Of a stretch of DNA of 58,587 bases, positions 43,719 to 52,664 are shown one piece after another. Below the pieces are notes generated by a model that saw nothing but the letters and a program-made list of their open reading frames with translations, was not told the DNA's origin and did not search any database. The DNA lies in contig CAZEAN010000022.1 of the NCBI GenBank assembly GCA_964510225.1, positions 1 through 58,587 of the forward strand, in the 5' to 3' direction. The DNA comes from CAZEAN01 sp964510225 (GTDB lineage: Bacteria; Planctomycetota; Planctomycetia; Isosphaerales; Isosphaeraceae). The stretch's first letter is position 1, and the number at the start of each line of letters is the position of its first letter. A program made the translations under genes and the position numbers.

Positions 43719-44498
43719 ATGCGAATCCTAGCAATCCATGCACATCCTGATGATGTCGAGTTCCAGTGTGCGGGGACACTCGCGTTGTTGGCGGAGAGAG
43801 GACATGAGGTCATCATCGCCACGATGGCACCAGGGGATTGCGGCAGTGTCGAGCATGGTCCCGAGGAGATCGCGGAGATCAGGAGAGGAGAAGCACGAAC
43901 GGCAGCAGGTTTGATCGGCGCAGACTATCAGTGTCTCGAGTTCCGTGATCTCGCAATCTTCAGTGATGATCCCTCAAGGAGGAAGGTCGTGGAGTTCTTG
44001 AGGCGCGTCAGGCCGGATGTCGTGATCACAGCGCCTCCGGTCGACTACTTGGCCGATCATGAAGAGACCAGCAAGCTCGTCCGTGACGCCTGCTTCGTGG
44101 CATCGGTTCCTAACTACAAGACCAAGCAGTGGGAACCAGGTACACCCTTGGAAAAAATCCCGTACCTTTATTATGTCGATCCGATCGGCGGGGTGGATCG
44201 GGAAGGGAAGACCGTCGCTCCAGACTTCTGGGTCGATGTCACGGAGGTCTGGGATCGAAAGAAAGAGATGCTGGCCTGTCACGCCAGCCAACGCGATTGG
44301 CTTTTAAAACAGCATGGTATCGACGAGTATCTCAAGGTCCAGGAAGAGACCGGTCGGGCCCGAGGGAAGGAAGTCGGGGTGGAATTTGCCGAAGGCTTCC
44401 GACAGTACATCGGTCATCCGTATCCGTCAGATCCCTGGATCCAAGGAACCCTTGGAACATCGGTGAAAGGGGAGGGCAGGGGAGGTCGGTTGGATTGA
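43719..44498 (+). CDS. PIG-L family deacetylase (LmbE-like)
   Basis: A 259-residue zinc deacetylase. ATG 43719 is used because GGAGAG lies upstream and MRILAIHAHPDDVEFQCAGTL is the usual start; the zinc motif is HAHPDD at residues 7-12, with a later His in DYLADHEETSKLV. This clade removes acetyl groups from N-acetylglucosamine-type conjugates, for example in bacillithiol or mycothiol synthesis (BshB-like). No BshA or BshC gene is near. It precedes gap; its stop codon overlaps the gap promoter. Confidence 0.88.
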   Translation: MRILAIHAHPDDVEFQCAGTLALLAERGHEVIIATMAPGDCGSVEHGPEEIAEIRRGEARTAAGLIGADYQCLEFRDLAIFSDDPSRRKVVEFLRRVRPDVVITAPPVDYLADHEETSKLVRDACFVASVPNYKTKQWEPGTPLEKIPYLYYVDPIGGVDREGKTVAPDFWVDVTEVWDRKKEMLACHASQRDWLLKQHGIDEYLKVQEETGRARGKEVGVEFAEGFRQYIGHPYPSDPWIQGTLGTSVKGEGRGGRLD

Positions 44499-44524
44499 CA
44501 GGGCGATTCGCGGGTTTCTATAAT
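44495..44524 (+). promoter_or_regulatory. Consensus sigma-70 promoter of gap
   Basis: A perfect TTGACA (44495-44500), an 18-base spacer and a perfect TATAAT (44519-44524). The -35 box overlaps the TGA stop of the deacetylase gene. It gives a leader of about 100 bases before gap, suiting strong glycolytic expression. Confidence 0.8.
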
Positions 44525-44632
44525 CCTCAATCGAATCGTGCGAAATCGTTTACACATTATCTACTTGCGTTATTCGTTCTTCGGACTGAATCGAAAGTAC
44601 GCCGCAAGTAAGCAAGACTGGAGCATCCGTCC

Positions 44633-45640
44633 ATGGGCGTTCGGGTTGGGATCAACGGATTCGGTCGGATCGGTCGCCTGGTGTTTCGCGTGATGGCCGA
44701 GCGACCCGGTGATTTCGAGGTGGTTGCAATCAACGACCTCGCCGATGCCAAGCACCTGGCGATGCTCTTGAAGTATGACAGTGTGCACGGTCGGTTCGGC
44801 GGCTCGGTCGAAGCCGCTGAGAAAGCCCTAATCGTCAACGGGAGAGAAATACCGATCCTTGCCGAGCGTGATCCCGTCAACCTTCCTTGGAAGAGCCTGA
44901 ACTGTCAGATTGCACTCGATTCGACCGGAATCTTCGCCACCAAAGAGGCGCTTCAGAAACACATCGATGCCGGTGCTGAGCGAGTGGTCCTGAGCGCTCC
45001 GGCCAAGGATGACGTCGACCTCACTGTTGTCCTCGGAGTTAACGATGATCAGCTCAAGCCTGACCATCGGATCCTCTCCAACGCCTCCTGCACGACGAAC
45101 TGCCTCGCTCCTCTGGCGAAGGTCCTGCACAACACATTCGGTATTGAAAAGGGCTTGATGACCACGGTCCACGCTTACACCAATGACCAACGCGTGGCCG
45201 ACCAGATCCACAAAGACTTCTATCGAGCCCGCGCCGCGGCTGTCAACACGATCCCAACCACCACCGGCGCAGCGAAGGCCGTCGGCAAGGTGATCCCCGA
45301 ACTCAACGGCAAGCTCACCGGGATCTCGCTCCGAGTTCCCGTTCCTTCGGGGAGCATCGTCGACCTCACCACCGTAATGAGCAAGGATGTTACCGCCGAC
45401 GAAGTGAACGATGCCATGAAAGCCGCTTCTGAAACCGCTCCGCTTAAAGGGATCATCGAGTACAACACCGATCCGATCACCTCCTCCGACGTCATCCACA
45501 ACCCTTATTCTTGCATTTTCGTCCCCGCGTGGACTCAAGTGATGCAGGGGAATCTCTTGAAGACCTGCGCTTGGTATGACAACGAGTGGGGTTACTCTTG
45601 CCGGACCGCCGAATTGATTGCGAAGCTGGCAACACTCTGA
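44633..45640 (+). CDS. gap: Glyceraldehyde-3-phosphate dehydrogenase
   Basis: A 335-residue NAD-dependent type I GAPDH, central glycolysis. Start ATG 44633. Marks are VGINGFGRIGRLVFR (Rossmann), NASCTTNCLAPLAKVL with the catalytic Cys, TTVHAYTNDQRVADQIHKD, and WYDNEWGYSCRTAEL at the end. Length standard. First of a run of glycolytic genes: gap, pgk, rpe. Confidence 0.98.
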   Translation: MGVRVGINGFGRIGRLVFRVMAERPGDFEVVAINDLADAKHLAMLLKYDSVHGRFGGSVEAAEKALIVNGREIPILAERDPVNLPWKSLNCQIALDSTGIFATKEALQKHIDAGAERVVLSAPAKDDVDLTVVLGVNDDQLKPDHRILSNASCTTNCLAPLAKVLHNTFGIEKGLMTTVHAYTNDQRVADQIHKDFYRARAAAVNTIPTTTGAAKAVGKVIPELNGKLTGISLRVPVPSGSIVDLTTVMSKDVTADEVNDAMKAASETAPLKGIIEYNTDPITSSDVIHNPYSCIFVPAWTQVMQGNLLKTCAWYDNEWGYSCRTAELIAKLATL

Positions 45641-45822
45641 GCCGAGCCGTCCAGCAGCACAACTGAGTCGCACTGGGAGTGATTCCGATCTCCCGGTGTG
45701 ACCTAAAACCAAAATCTCTCGGTTTCTTGATGTGAAGCACGACCTAGTCTACTGGTCGGCAATGCTTGATCTGAGTTCGCGTTGCCCCTCCTTGGAACGA
45801 CCCGCGCTGAAGGACTCTCACC

Positions 45823-47025
45823 TTGGCTAAGAAAACAATCAGAGACCTCGAGTTGCAGGGCAAGAAGGTACTCGTCCGGGTCGACTTTAACGTCCCGCAG
45901 ACGAAAGACGGGGGGGTCTCGGACGACCGTCGGATCCGTTCCGCGCTGCCGACACTGAACTACGCCCTTGAGCACGGTAGCTCACTGATTCTGGTCAGCC
46001 ATCTTGGTCGACCCAAGGGTGATCCCGAGACCGACGCCAAGTTCAAGATGGATCCAGTGGCGGCTCGGCTTGAGGAACTGATCGGCCGGCCGGTCGTTAA
46101 GGCAAACGATACCGTCGGTCCTGACGCCCAAGCTAAGTGTGCGGCGCTCCAACCGGGTGGGATCGTTCTACTTGAAAACGTCCGATTCAATCCCGGCGAG
46201 AAGAAGGGGGATCCTGAGTTCGCCAAGCAACTGGCATCATTCGCCGATTGTTATGTCAACGACGCTTTCGGAACGTGTCACCGCGACGAGGCGTCGATGG
46301 TCGCTGTTCCGGAAACAATCCCGGCAGACCAACGTGCGATCGGATTCCTCGTGGAGCGAGAACTCGATATACTCAACCAACTCCTCGGAAATCCAAAACC
46401 ACTCATGATCGCCGTGATGGGAGGGGCGAAGGTTTCCGACAAGATCGGCGTGATCGAAAACCTTCTGAAGAAGGTTGATGGCTTGCTGATCGGCGGCGCG
46501 ATGACTTATACCTTCCTCAAAGCGAAGGGACATGAAATCGGCAAGAGCCGTTGTGAGGAAGATCGGCTCGACGTCGCCAAACGTCTCCTCGAAATCGGTG
46601 GCGAGAAGATTGTCTTGCCCCAAGATCACCTGGTCACCGACTCACTTGATCCAGCCGAAGCCAAGACCGAAGTTGTTGAAGGATCCGATCTTCCGGCAAA
46701 TGGGATCGGAATCGACATCGGACCGGCAACTGCAGCAACCTACACCGAATTGATCGAGAAGGCAGGGACGGTTGTCTGGAACGGTCCGATGGGGAAATTT
46801 GAAGATGAACCGTTCCGCCAAGGGACACTCCAAATAGCCGAAGCGATGGCGAAATCTCCAGCAGTAACCGCAATCGGCGGTGGCGAAACCGCCGAAGCCG
46901 TTCAGCAATTCGGCTTGGCGGGCAAAATGAGCCACGTCTCAACGGGTGGAGGCGCCTTCTTGGAATCGCTTGAGGGGAAGGAATTCAACTCGCTCAAGGT
47001 GATTCCCGATCGAGGCGGTGCCTGA
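45823..47025 (+). CDS. pgk: Phosphoglycerate kinase
   Basis: A 400-residue two-domain kinase that converts 1,3-bisphosphoglycerate and ADP to 3-phosphoglycerate and ATP. Start TTG 45823, with AAGGA about ten bases upstream; no ATG start fits. Motifs: KVLVRVDFNVPQ, LVSHLGRPKG, GIVLLENVRFNPGEKKGDP, CYVNDAFGTCHRDEAS, PLMIAVMGGAKVSDKIGVI, VVWNGPMGKFE and TAIGGGETAEAV. All intact. 182 bases after gap. Confidence 0.98.
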   Translation: MAKKTIRDLELQGKKVLVRVDFNVPQTKDGGVSDDRRIRSALPTLNYALEHGSSLILVSHLGRPKGDPETDAKFKMDPVAARLEELIGRPVVKANDTVGPDAQAKCAALQPGGIVLLENVRFNPGEKKGDPEFAKQLASFADCYVNDAFGTCHRDEASMVAVPETIPADQRAIGFLVERELDILNQLLGNPKPLMIAVMGGAKVSDKIGVIENLLKKVDGLLIGGAMTYTFLKAKGHEIGKSRCEEDRLDVAKRLLEIGGEKIVLPQDHLVTDSLDPAEAKTEVVEGSDLPANGIGIDIGPATAATYTELIEKAGTVVWNGPMGKFEDEPFRQGTLQIAEAMAKSPAVTAIGGGETAEAVQQFGLAGKMSHVSTGGGAFLESLEGKEFNSLKVIPDRGGA

Positions 47026-47235
47026 ATCTGCCGATGACCGCCTTCTGATGATGGACTCCGTTGGTTCGTTCCTCGGTTTGAACCTTTGGAATCCCTCAGC
47101 AAGCAATCTCTAGACTGCCGACCCGCGTGCTGTTATAGAGACACGATCAAGTTCGAGGACGCCAGAATCTCGCGTGGACCCGAAACTGGTCAATTGACCA
47201 ACCCCAACCGGTGCCTAGGCACCGAAGGTCTACCG

Positions 47236-47988
47236 ATGCCGAAGGATCGAACCGAGCGATTACGTGCCTGGGATACTGCTCTCGCTCCGTTCATCACCCC
47301 ATCGTTGCTCGACTGCAATTTCAGCAAGGTTGGAGCAGAGATTGCCTCGTTGGAAGCAGCAGGGGTAGTGGCGCTCCATCTTGATGTCATGGACGGCCAT
47401 TTCGTCCCTAATCTGAGCTATGGTCCTCCTGTCATCAAAGACTGGCGACCCTTGACGGACCTCCCCTTTGATGTCCACCTGATGATGAGCAATCCTGAGG
47501 CCCACCTCGATGCCTTCGTTGAGGCTGGCGCGGATAGCATCTTGATTCAGATTGAAGCAGTTCCAGCCCCTTCGGAACTTTTGCAACGGATCCGAGGCGC
47601 TGGCTGTCGTGCGGGACTGGTGATCAACCCACCGACCCCACTGGATCAGGTGGAGTCCTACCTTGATCAGGTTGATTCTGTTCTCGTGATGAGCGTGATG
47701 CCCGGATTCGGCGGCCAGAAGTTCCAAGATGGCGTTCTGAGCAAGGTCCAGAGACTCCGAGCGCTCCGTCCGAACCTCCGGATCGCGATGGACGGTGGGA
47801 TCAATGCCGGAACGGCCGAGCGGGTCACGAGAGCAGGAACGGAGCAGTTGGTTGTCGGTTCGGCAACCTATCGAGCCGATGGAAACTACGCGGCGGCCCT
47901 CGCTGAGGTGGCTGAGGCCGCACGCCGCGGGATCGAGCGAGGCGAGGCACACTCCGACACGTCTTCGGAGGCCTCGTCCACGGCATGA
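47236..47988 (+). CDS. rpe: Ribulose-phosphate 3-epimerase
   Basis: A 250-residue TIM-barrel enzyme that interconverts ribulose 5-phosphate and xylulose 5-phosphate. ATG 47236 is chosen since MPKDRTERLRAWDTALAPFI leads straight into ITPSLLDCNFSKVGAEI; the ORF extends upstream but without homology. Motifs: ALHLDVMDGHFVPNLSYGPPVI, DVHLMMSNPEAHLDAF, VLVMSVMPGFGGQKF and IAMDGGINAGTAE. The last four bases (ATGA) are the start of the next gene. Confidence 0.96.
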   Translation: MPKDRTERLRAWDTALAPFITPSLLDCNFSKVGAEIASLEAAGVVALHLDVMDGHFVPNLSYGPPVIKDWRPLTDLPFDVHLMMSNPEAHLDAFVEAGADSILIQIEAVPAPSELLQRIRGAGCRAGLVINPPTPLDQVESYLDQVDSVLVMSVMPGFGGQKFQDGVLSKVQRLRALRPNLRIAMDGGINAGTAERVTRAGTEQLVVGSATYRADGNYAAALAEVAEAARRGIERGEAHSDTSSEASSTA

Positions 47989-48587
47989 CCACTCAGGTCG
48001 TTTTGATTCGGCCAGGCGCCACCCTTTATGACGAAGAGAACCGGGTCCAAGGGGTCCTCGATGTACCGCTGAGTGATCGTGGTCGCGCCGAAGTCGCGGA
48101 TCTTGCTGATCGGCTTAGCGGTACTCCGCTGACCGTTCTCTACTCCGGCCCCGGTGAGAGTGTGGTTCGAACTGCCGAGGCGGTCGGCAAGGTCCTCAAT
48201 CTCAAAGCCCGGACCCTGGTTGAACTTCGTAATTTGGATCACGGCCTCTGGCAAGGGCTCCAGATCGATGAGATCAAACGTCGGAATCTGAAACTGTTCC
48301 GTCAATGGCAGGAAGACCCTCGAACCGTCTGCCCGCCGCGAGGCGAAACTTTTGAAGCCGCCTTTGATCGAATTCGGGGCGTCCTCAAGCCGATCTTACG
48401 AAAGCATCGGGAGGAGGGAATCGGATTGGTGGTGGCCGATCCAGTCGCTCGACTGATCTCGGGACTCCTCCGCCAAAGTGGACCGATTCCACCCCCGTTC
48501 CTCCCCGCTCCAACCGCGAACGTTGAGAGGATCGACATTAAGGTCAACGGAATTGCACGGATCGAGACGGTCAACCCTTCGGGTTGA
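47985..48587 (+). CDS. Histidine-phosphatase-family protein lacking both catalytic histidines
   Basis: A 200-residue homologue of the phosphoglycerate-mutase/histidine-phosphatase fold. The start at ATG 47985 overlaps the rpe stop (ATGA). The N-terminal motif is LIRPGAT where active members have L-R-H-G-E; residue 10 is Pro in place of the phospho-accepting His. The second His is also absent: GLVVADPVARL has Asp152 where active enzymes have His. Other family marks stay: VQGVLDVPLSDRG, VLYSGPGESVVRTAEAV, ELRNLDHGLWQG and PPRGETFEAAFDRI. So it should be inactive as a phosphatase and may bind a phosphoester or protein partner. Similar RPG variants seem to be frequent in planctomycetes, as far as I recall. 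Confidence 0.85.
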   Translation: MTTQVVLIRPGATLYDEENRVQGVLDVPLSDRGRAEVADLADRLSGTPLTVLYSGPGESVVRTAEAVGKVLNLKARTLVELRNLDHGLWQGLQIDEIKRRNLKLFRQWQEDPRTVCPPRGETFEAAFDRIRGVLKPILRKHREEGIGLVVADPVARLISGLLRQSGPIPPPFLPAPTANVERIDIKVNGIARIETVNPSG

Positions 48588-48728
48588 GCCGCAAAGCGTT
48601 CGAGCGCGGGGATCCAGAACCGCTGATCTGCCCCTCAGACTTCAAAGACAACAGATGTTCCCTAGATTCAGACAAATACAAGTCGATCTAGGCCTACCCA
48701 TTTCTTCTTACCTTCAAATCCCCTGAGC

Positions 48729-49667
48729 ATGATGGAACAGCTCGTCACCACCGGCACCTCATCGGAGGAGTCTCGGAACTTGGTGCCAGAGGGAGACGCT
48801 CCTCAAGGAGTGAGCACAAGGGAATCAACTATGGCCAGTTCTCCGTCGAAGACAATCAGCCCGACTCCGGCTAAAAAGGTTCCTGAAGGCGTCTGGATGC
48901 GCTGTGATGGCTGCTCGGAGACCCTCTTTCGGCCCGAGGTCGACCGAAACCTCGGGGTCTGTCCGGCTTGCCAGCACCATTTTGTGATCCCGGCGCGAAC
49001 TCGGATCGAGCAACTCCTCGATACTGAAACCTTCGAAGAGTGGTCCTCCGAGCTTCAGTCCCAGGATCCACTCGAGTTCAACGACCGTCGGTCCTATCCC
49101 GACCGGATCAAGGCAGAGCAAGATAAGACCGGGCTGAAGGAAGCAGCGGTTGTTGGTCAAGGGTTCATCAAGGGGATCCGGACCGTCTTTGGGATCACCG
49201 ACTCTTCCTTCATCATGGGGAGTATGGGTTCGGTTGTCGGCGAAAAGCTGACCCGAGCGATTGAACGGGCGACGGAAGCAAAACTCCCGTTGGTCATCGT
49301 CTCGGGTTCGGGCGGCGGGGCCCGGATGCACGAAGGGATCTTCTCCCTGATGCAGATGGCAAAGACTTCTGCGGCGCTGGCTCGCTATCGAAACGCGGGC
49401 GGCTTCTTCATTAGCGTCTTAACCCACCCGACAATGGGAGGGGTCGCGGCCAGCTTCGCCAGTCTCGGTGATGTTATCCTTGCCGAACCGAAAGCGCTCA
49501 TTGGATTCGCTGGCCCCAAGGTGATTCAGCAGACCGTTCGGGTCGAACTCCCCGAAGGGTTCCAACGATCCGAATTCTTATTGAAGCACGGATTCATTGA
49601 CCGGATCGTCCCCAGACGCGACCTCCGCAGCACGATTGCCCAGTTGCTTAATTATGTGACACCTTAA
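48729..49667 (+). CDS. accD: Acetyl-CoA carboxylase carboxyltransferase subunit beta
   Basis: A 312-residue subunit that, with AccA, transfers carboxyl from biotin to acetyl-CoA for fatty-acid synthesis. Start ATG 48729 (ATGATG); the first 50 residues are Ser/Thr/Pro-rich and unconserved. The four-Cys zinc ribbon is WMRCDGCSETLF ... GVCPACQHHFVIP (residues about 57-85). The crotonase-type core follows: SFIMGSMGSVVGEKLTRAIE, LVIVSGSGGGARMHEGI, LTHPTMGGVAASFASLGDVI and GFAGPKVIQQTV. accA is not in the window. Confidence 0.97.
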   Translation: MMEQLVTTGTSSEESRNLVPEGDAPQGVSTRESTMASSPSKTISPTPAKKVPEGVWMRCDGCSETLFRPEVDRNLGVCPACQHHFVIPARTRIEQLLDTETFEEWSSELQSQDPLEFNDRRSYPDRIKAEQDKTGLKEAAVVGQGFIKGIRTVFGITDSSFIMGSMGSVVGEKLTRAIERATEAKLPLVIVSGSGGGARMHEGIFSLMQMAKTSAALARYRNAGGFFISVLTHPTMGGVAASFASLGDVILAEPKALIGFAGPKVIQQTVRVELPEGFQRSEFLLKHGFIDRIVPRRDLRSTIAQLLNYVTP

Positions 49668-49700
49668 ACCGAGATTCAGCGCCTCCGAAGAGCGACTTAC

Positions 49701-49739
49701 CTAACGGACGAGCCTGGTCCAGTCCAGCTCGTCCGTTAG
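49701..49739. terminator. Bidirectional terminator hairpin between accD and the sulfatase gene
   Basis: CTAACGGACGAGC (49701-49713) pairs perfectly with GCTCGTCCGTTAG (49727-49739), thirteen pairs, with a further CTGG/CCAG pairing inside the loop. It sits between two convergent genes. Confidence 0.7.
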
Positions 49740-49830
49740 CACAAAACGAGTCTGACTTGCCGACAGCTCCTGAAGCCAATCCCAGGATCACAACGCAAGT
49801 CAGGCTGCGATTGATTGAGTGGGCCAATAT

Positions 49831-51270
49831 TCATTGCTCGACCGCGACTCCTGGAGGTCGAAGATTCTTCCGGAGTTCGGTCTCGAAGTCGGCAAGGTGC
49901 CTCTTGAGCAGCCTGGCGATCTCTGGATATTCATCGATCACGTTGGTCTGCTCGCCAATGTCATCATGCAAATTGTAGAGCGTCTCGACAGCGACTTTCT
50001 TCGGCCGGCCACCTCCATCGGCCTTGTTGTCCTTCTTCGATTTCTCGCCTTTAGTTGGTTTATCGACGGTGTTGCGGTATTTCCACTCGCCCACCCGGAC
50101 GCCCTGAACTGACCGGCCTCTCAGGTAATAGATGGCATCATGCGGTGATCGAGCACCGCCAGCCCCTGACAAGAGCGGCCAGATGTCCTTGCCATCGATG
50201 ACACGATCATCCGGCACATCACCACCCCCGAGCTTTGTCAGAGTCGGCAGCAAATCCATCACCGTGATCGGCTCGTCGGTCACCAGACCAGCCGGAATCC
50301 TGCCCGGCCATCGCGCGACGAACGGCACCCGGACCCCACCTTCGTACGTGGTCCCTTTGCCTCCTCTGAGCGGAAGAGCGCGGCCCTGCTTGCCGAGATT
50401 CGGTCCGTTGTCTGATGCGAAAATCACGAGTGTGTTGTCTTCAAGGCCGTGGTCCTTGAGAGCCTTGAGGATCTCGCCGGTACTCCAATCGAGTTCCTGG
50501 ATCGCATCGCCATAGATTCCCCGATTGCTGCTGCCGACAAACTTCGCGGAGGCTGCCAGAGGAATGTGGGGCATGTTATGCGGCAGGTAGACAAAGAACG
50601 GTCTGTCCTTGTTCCTGGCGATGAATTTGACCGTCTCTTCTGTATAGCGCTGCGTAAACTGAGTCTGATCCGCAGGGACTTCGATTACGACATTGTCCCG
50701 AACAAGAGGGCATCGTGCGGTTTCCATTTCAAGGATGGTCGCGCGCGTGTATCCTTCACGAAACAGACAGTCCGGTGCATAGTCCTTGAGGGTCGGATAA
50801 TAGAATTGGCTATTGGATGACGGCGTTCCGTACCAGGTATCGAATCCGTGCTTCAGCGGCTGAAACAGATCTTGGTTGCCAAGGTGCCACTTCCCGATGA
50901 TTGCCGTGGCGTACCCTTCAGCCTTGAGAGCCTCCGGGAGCGTGATCTCGTCTGGGTTCAGGCCAATGTTGTTCCGGGGAAACAAGACACCACCGATCCC
51001 GATCCGGATCGAGTGAGACCCGGTCATCAACGAAGCACGGGTTGGTGAGCACACCGCAGAAACGTAGAAGCTGTTGAACTTCGCTCCCTCAACAGCCATC
51101 TGATCAATGTTCGGGGTGGCAATGTCATCAGCGCCGTAACATGAAAGATCTCCGTAGCCCAGGTCGTCCGCCAGAATGACGATGAAATTCGGCTTCCGCT
51201 CTTCCAGCTGAGCAGCCGAAGACGTGACGGCAGAAAACAGGACAGAAACCGCCAGGATGATTCGGTTCAT
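49831..51270 (-). CDS. Secreted sulfatase (arylsulfatase family, S1)
   Basis: A 479-residue exported enzyme. Start at ATG 51270, since MNRIILAVSVLFSAVTSSAA is a signal peptide and AAGGAG lies upstream; the ORF runs 204 bases further up without signal or homology. Alkaline-phosphatase-superfamily sulfatase: NFIVILADDLGYGDLSCYG with the metal aspartates, the FGly site CSPTRASLMTG with the Cys to be converted to formylglycine, AIIGKWHLG and VIFASDNGPN. Planctomycetes have many sulfatases, used on sulfated algal glycans. FGly maturation needs a formylglycine-generating enzyme encoded elsewhere. Substrate unknown. The C-terminus is complete. Confidence 0.93.
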   Translation of the reverse strand: MNRIILAVSVLFSAVTSSAAQLEERKPNFIVILADDLGYGDLSCYGADDIATPNIDQMAVEGAKFNSFYVSAVCSPTRASLMTGSHSIRIGIGGVLFPRNNIGLNPDEITLPEALKAEGYATAIIGKWHLGNQDLFQPLKHGFDTWYGTPSSNSQFYYPTLKDYAPDCLFREGYTRATILEMETARCPLVRDNVVIEVPADQTQFTQRYTEETVKFIARNKDRPFFVYLPHNMPHIPLAASAKFVGSSNRGIYGDAIQELDWSTGEILKALKDHGLEDNTLVIFASDNGPNLGKQGRALPLRGGKGTTYEGGVRVPFVARWPGRIPAGLVTDEPITVMDLLPTLTKLGGGDVPDDRVIDGKDIWPLLSGAGGARSPHDAIYYLRGRSVQGVRVGEWKYRNTVDKPTKGEKSKKDNKADGGGRPKKVAVETLYNLHDDIGEQTNVIDEYPEIARLLKRHLADFETELRKNLRPPGVAVEQ

Positions 51271-51473
51271 CGCGTCTACTAGCTCCTTACGAGATCTCAG
51301 AACAACGCTGAAACCACACCGGTACTTTCGGGGAATTGCGGTGTCAACTGCCGCTAGAACGACATAACGTCTGTGGTTGATACATTCAATGAGCCTCTCC
51401 GGTTGTCGAGAGAGGTCGGGGACTTCCCACGGGCTGAGAACAACCTCCTTGGAGCGTTCCAGGGCAGTCGTCA

Positions 51474-52480
51474 TTATTCTCTGAACAGGAAGGTCAACTT
51501 GTCCAGGGTCGGCTTGGAGATATTATCGGCTGTATCGATTGTTCGGATCTCAACCGTGAATCCAAAGCTAGGAGGAAGGGCGGTGCTGCATCGACTGTGG
51601 TGGAGATCGACTGCAGGCGGAAGAAACTCAAAGTTACTCTTCCCGTCAGGGCTAACGGCGTGTCCTGCTAATGGTGAATCCCAGGCATGTTTACTGGCAT
51701 CGATTGGAGTCCAATCTTAGGAGATAACGTGGAAGACTCCCTTCTAGTCTCGGATGACGACACAGTCAGAACCGTGGGTGGGATCCAGAAACACCAAGCC
51801 TAAGTCCCGACCAGGGCGTCCGTCCGTGAGATCGTCATCGATAACCAAGTCTGGGTCTTGATCGTTAGGGCTGTCGTAGTAGTGGTAAACCTTCCCGTCC
51901 AGAAACTCCGCGGTGGTGCTCCACCTTAATTGAGACGGGGTAACCGCGCCGTGACACATTCATTGGAGCGAACCTTTACTTTGCCAGGCATGATAACCAC
52001 CTCTTTAGGTTGTATGGCCCCCGGGTGCGTCAAAGACGTTGGAGAACGGGGTGGTCATCAACGGAAGATCAAAAAACCATCGAGATTGACCTTTCGCATT
52101 GCAGCATCACCGCCGCTCGCCGTTCCTTCTCGTTGCTTTCGGCGCCTCGCACCGCCGCCCCGCGACTTCTGCCCGAACATCCAGTAATTCTTCGGCCCCA
52201 GGCTTAGCATTACCGGCGCATTCCCTAGATTCTGCGGACCAAGCCCGTCACGAAAAGGAATCCAGTTTTCCCACCCCGGGGACTGCTTAATCACGACAGA
52301 CTGGAGACTCTTCTTCGCGCTGAACTGCTTGACGATGCTGTTGTAACTGCTTGTGCGCTGAGTCGGCACGGCCATACAGTTTTCATACTTGAAGCCATTG
52401 CAACTGTTTTCCGAAGCCTTCCATTCGTCCGTACTGTCGATGATCCAGTTGGTCGGAGCATCGGATCCTACGAGCAGCAA
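51474..52480 (-). pseudogene. Decayed gene: glycoside-hydrolase-like remnant
   Basis: Three minus-strand coding-like fragments in different frames. The first (52058-52480) carries TNWIIDSTDEWK, a Cys/Asn-rich stretch and the segment LGNAPVMLSLGPKNYWMFG. The second (51744-51959) has WSTTAEFLDGKVYHYYD, then NDQDPDLVIDDDL, and DPTHGSDCVVIRD, resembling GH43-like five-blade propeller proteins of planctomycetes. The third (51474 to about 51715) reads WTPIDASKHAWDSPLAGHAV and ends TLDKLTFLF, like a C-terminal end, but may derive from another gene. Stops and frame changes separate them. They lie beside the sulfatase and would fit a polysaccharide-degradation pair. The exact extent is uncertain. Confidence 0.55.
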
Positions 52481-52574
52481 GAGGGCAAGAGCTACCCCAA
52501 AATCTAGCTAGCTAGCCTCGCCCCACATTCCAGACCTTGTCGTTACAGCTAGATGACTCCAGAGATCTCTTGAA

Positions 52575-52607
52575 GCAGCAGTTGGTCGCTACGATACCAA
52601 CTGCTGC
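52575..52607 (-). terminator. Strong hairpin after the Pro-rich gene
   Basis: GCAGCAGTTGGT (52575-52586) pairs perfectly with ACCAACTGCTGC (52596-52607) around a nine-base loop. It lies about 60 bases past the stop of the 52665-53615 gene on the minus strand. No T-tract follows. Confidence 0.55.
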
Positions 52608-52664
52608 CTTATCCGATCCTCACAAACTCAAGTCTCAACAAGAGAAACGTACGCTGACCTAATC

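Noticed and set aside
44828..45712. 294-residue minus-strand ORF
   Set aside because: Antisense of gap; gap has intact catalytic motifs and standard length.
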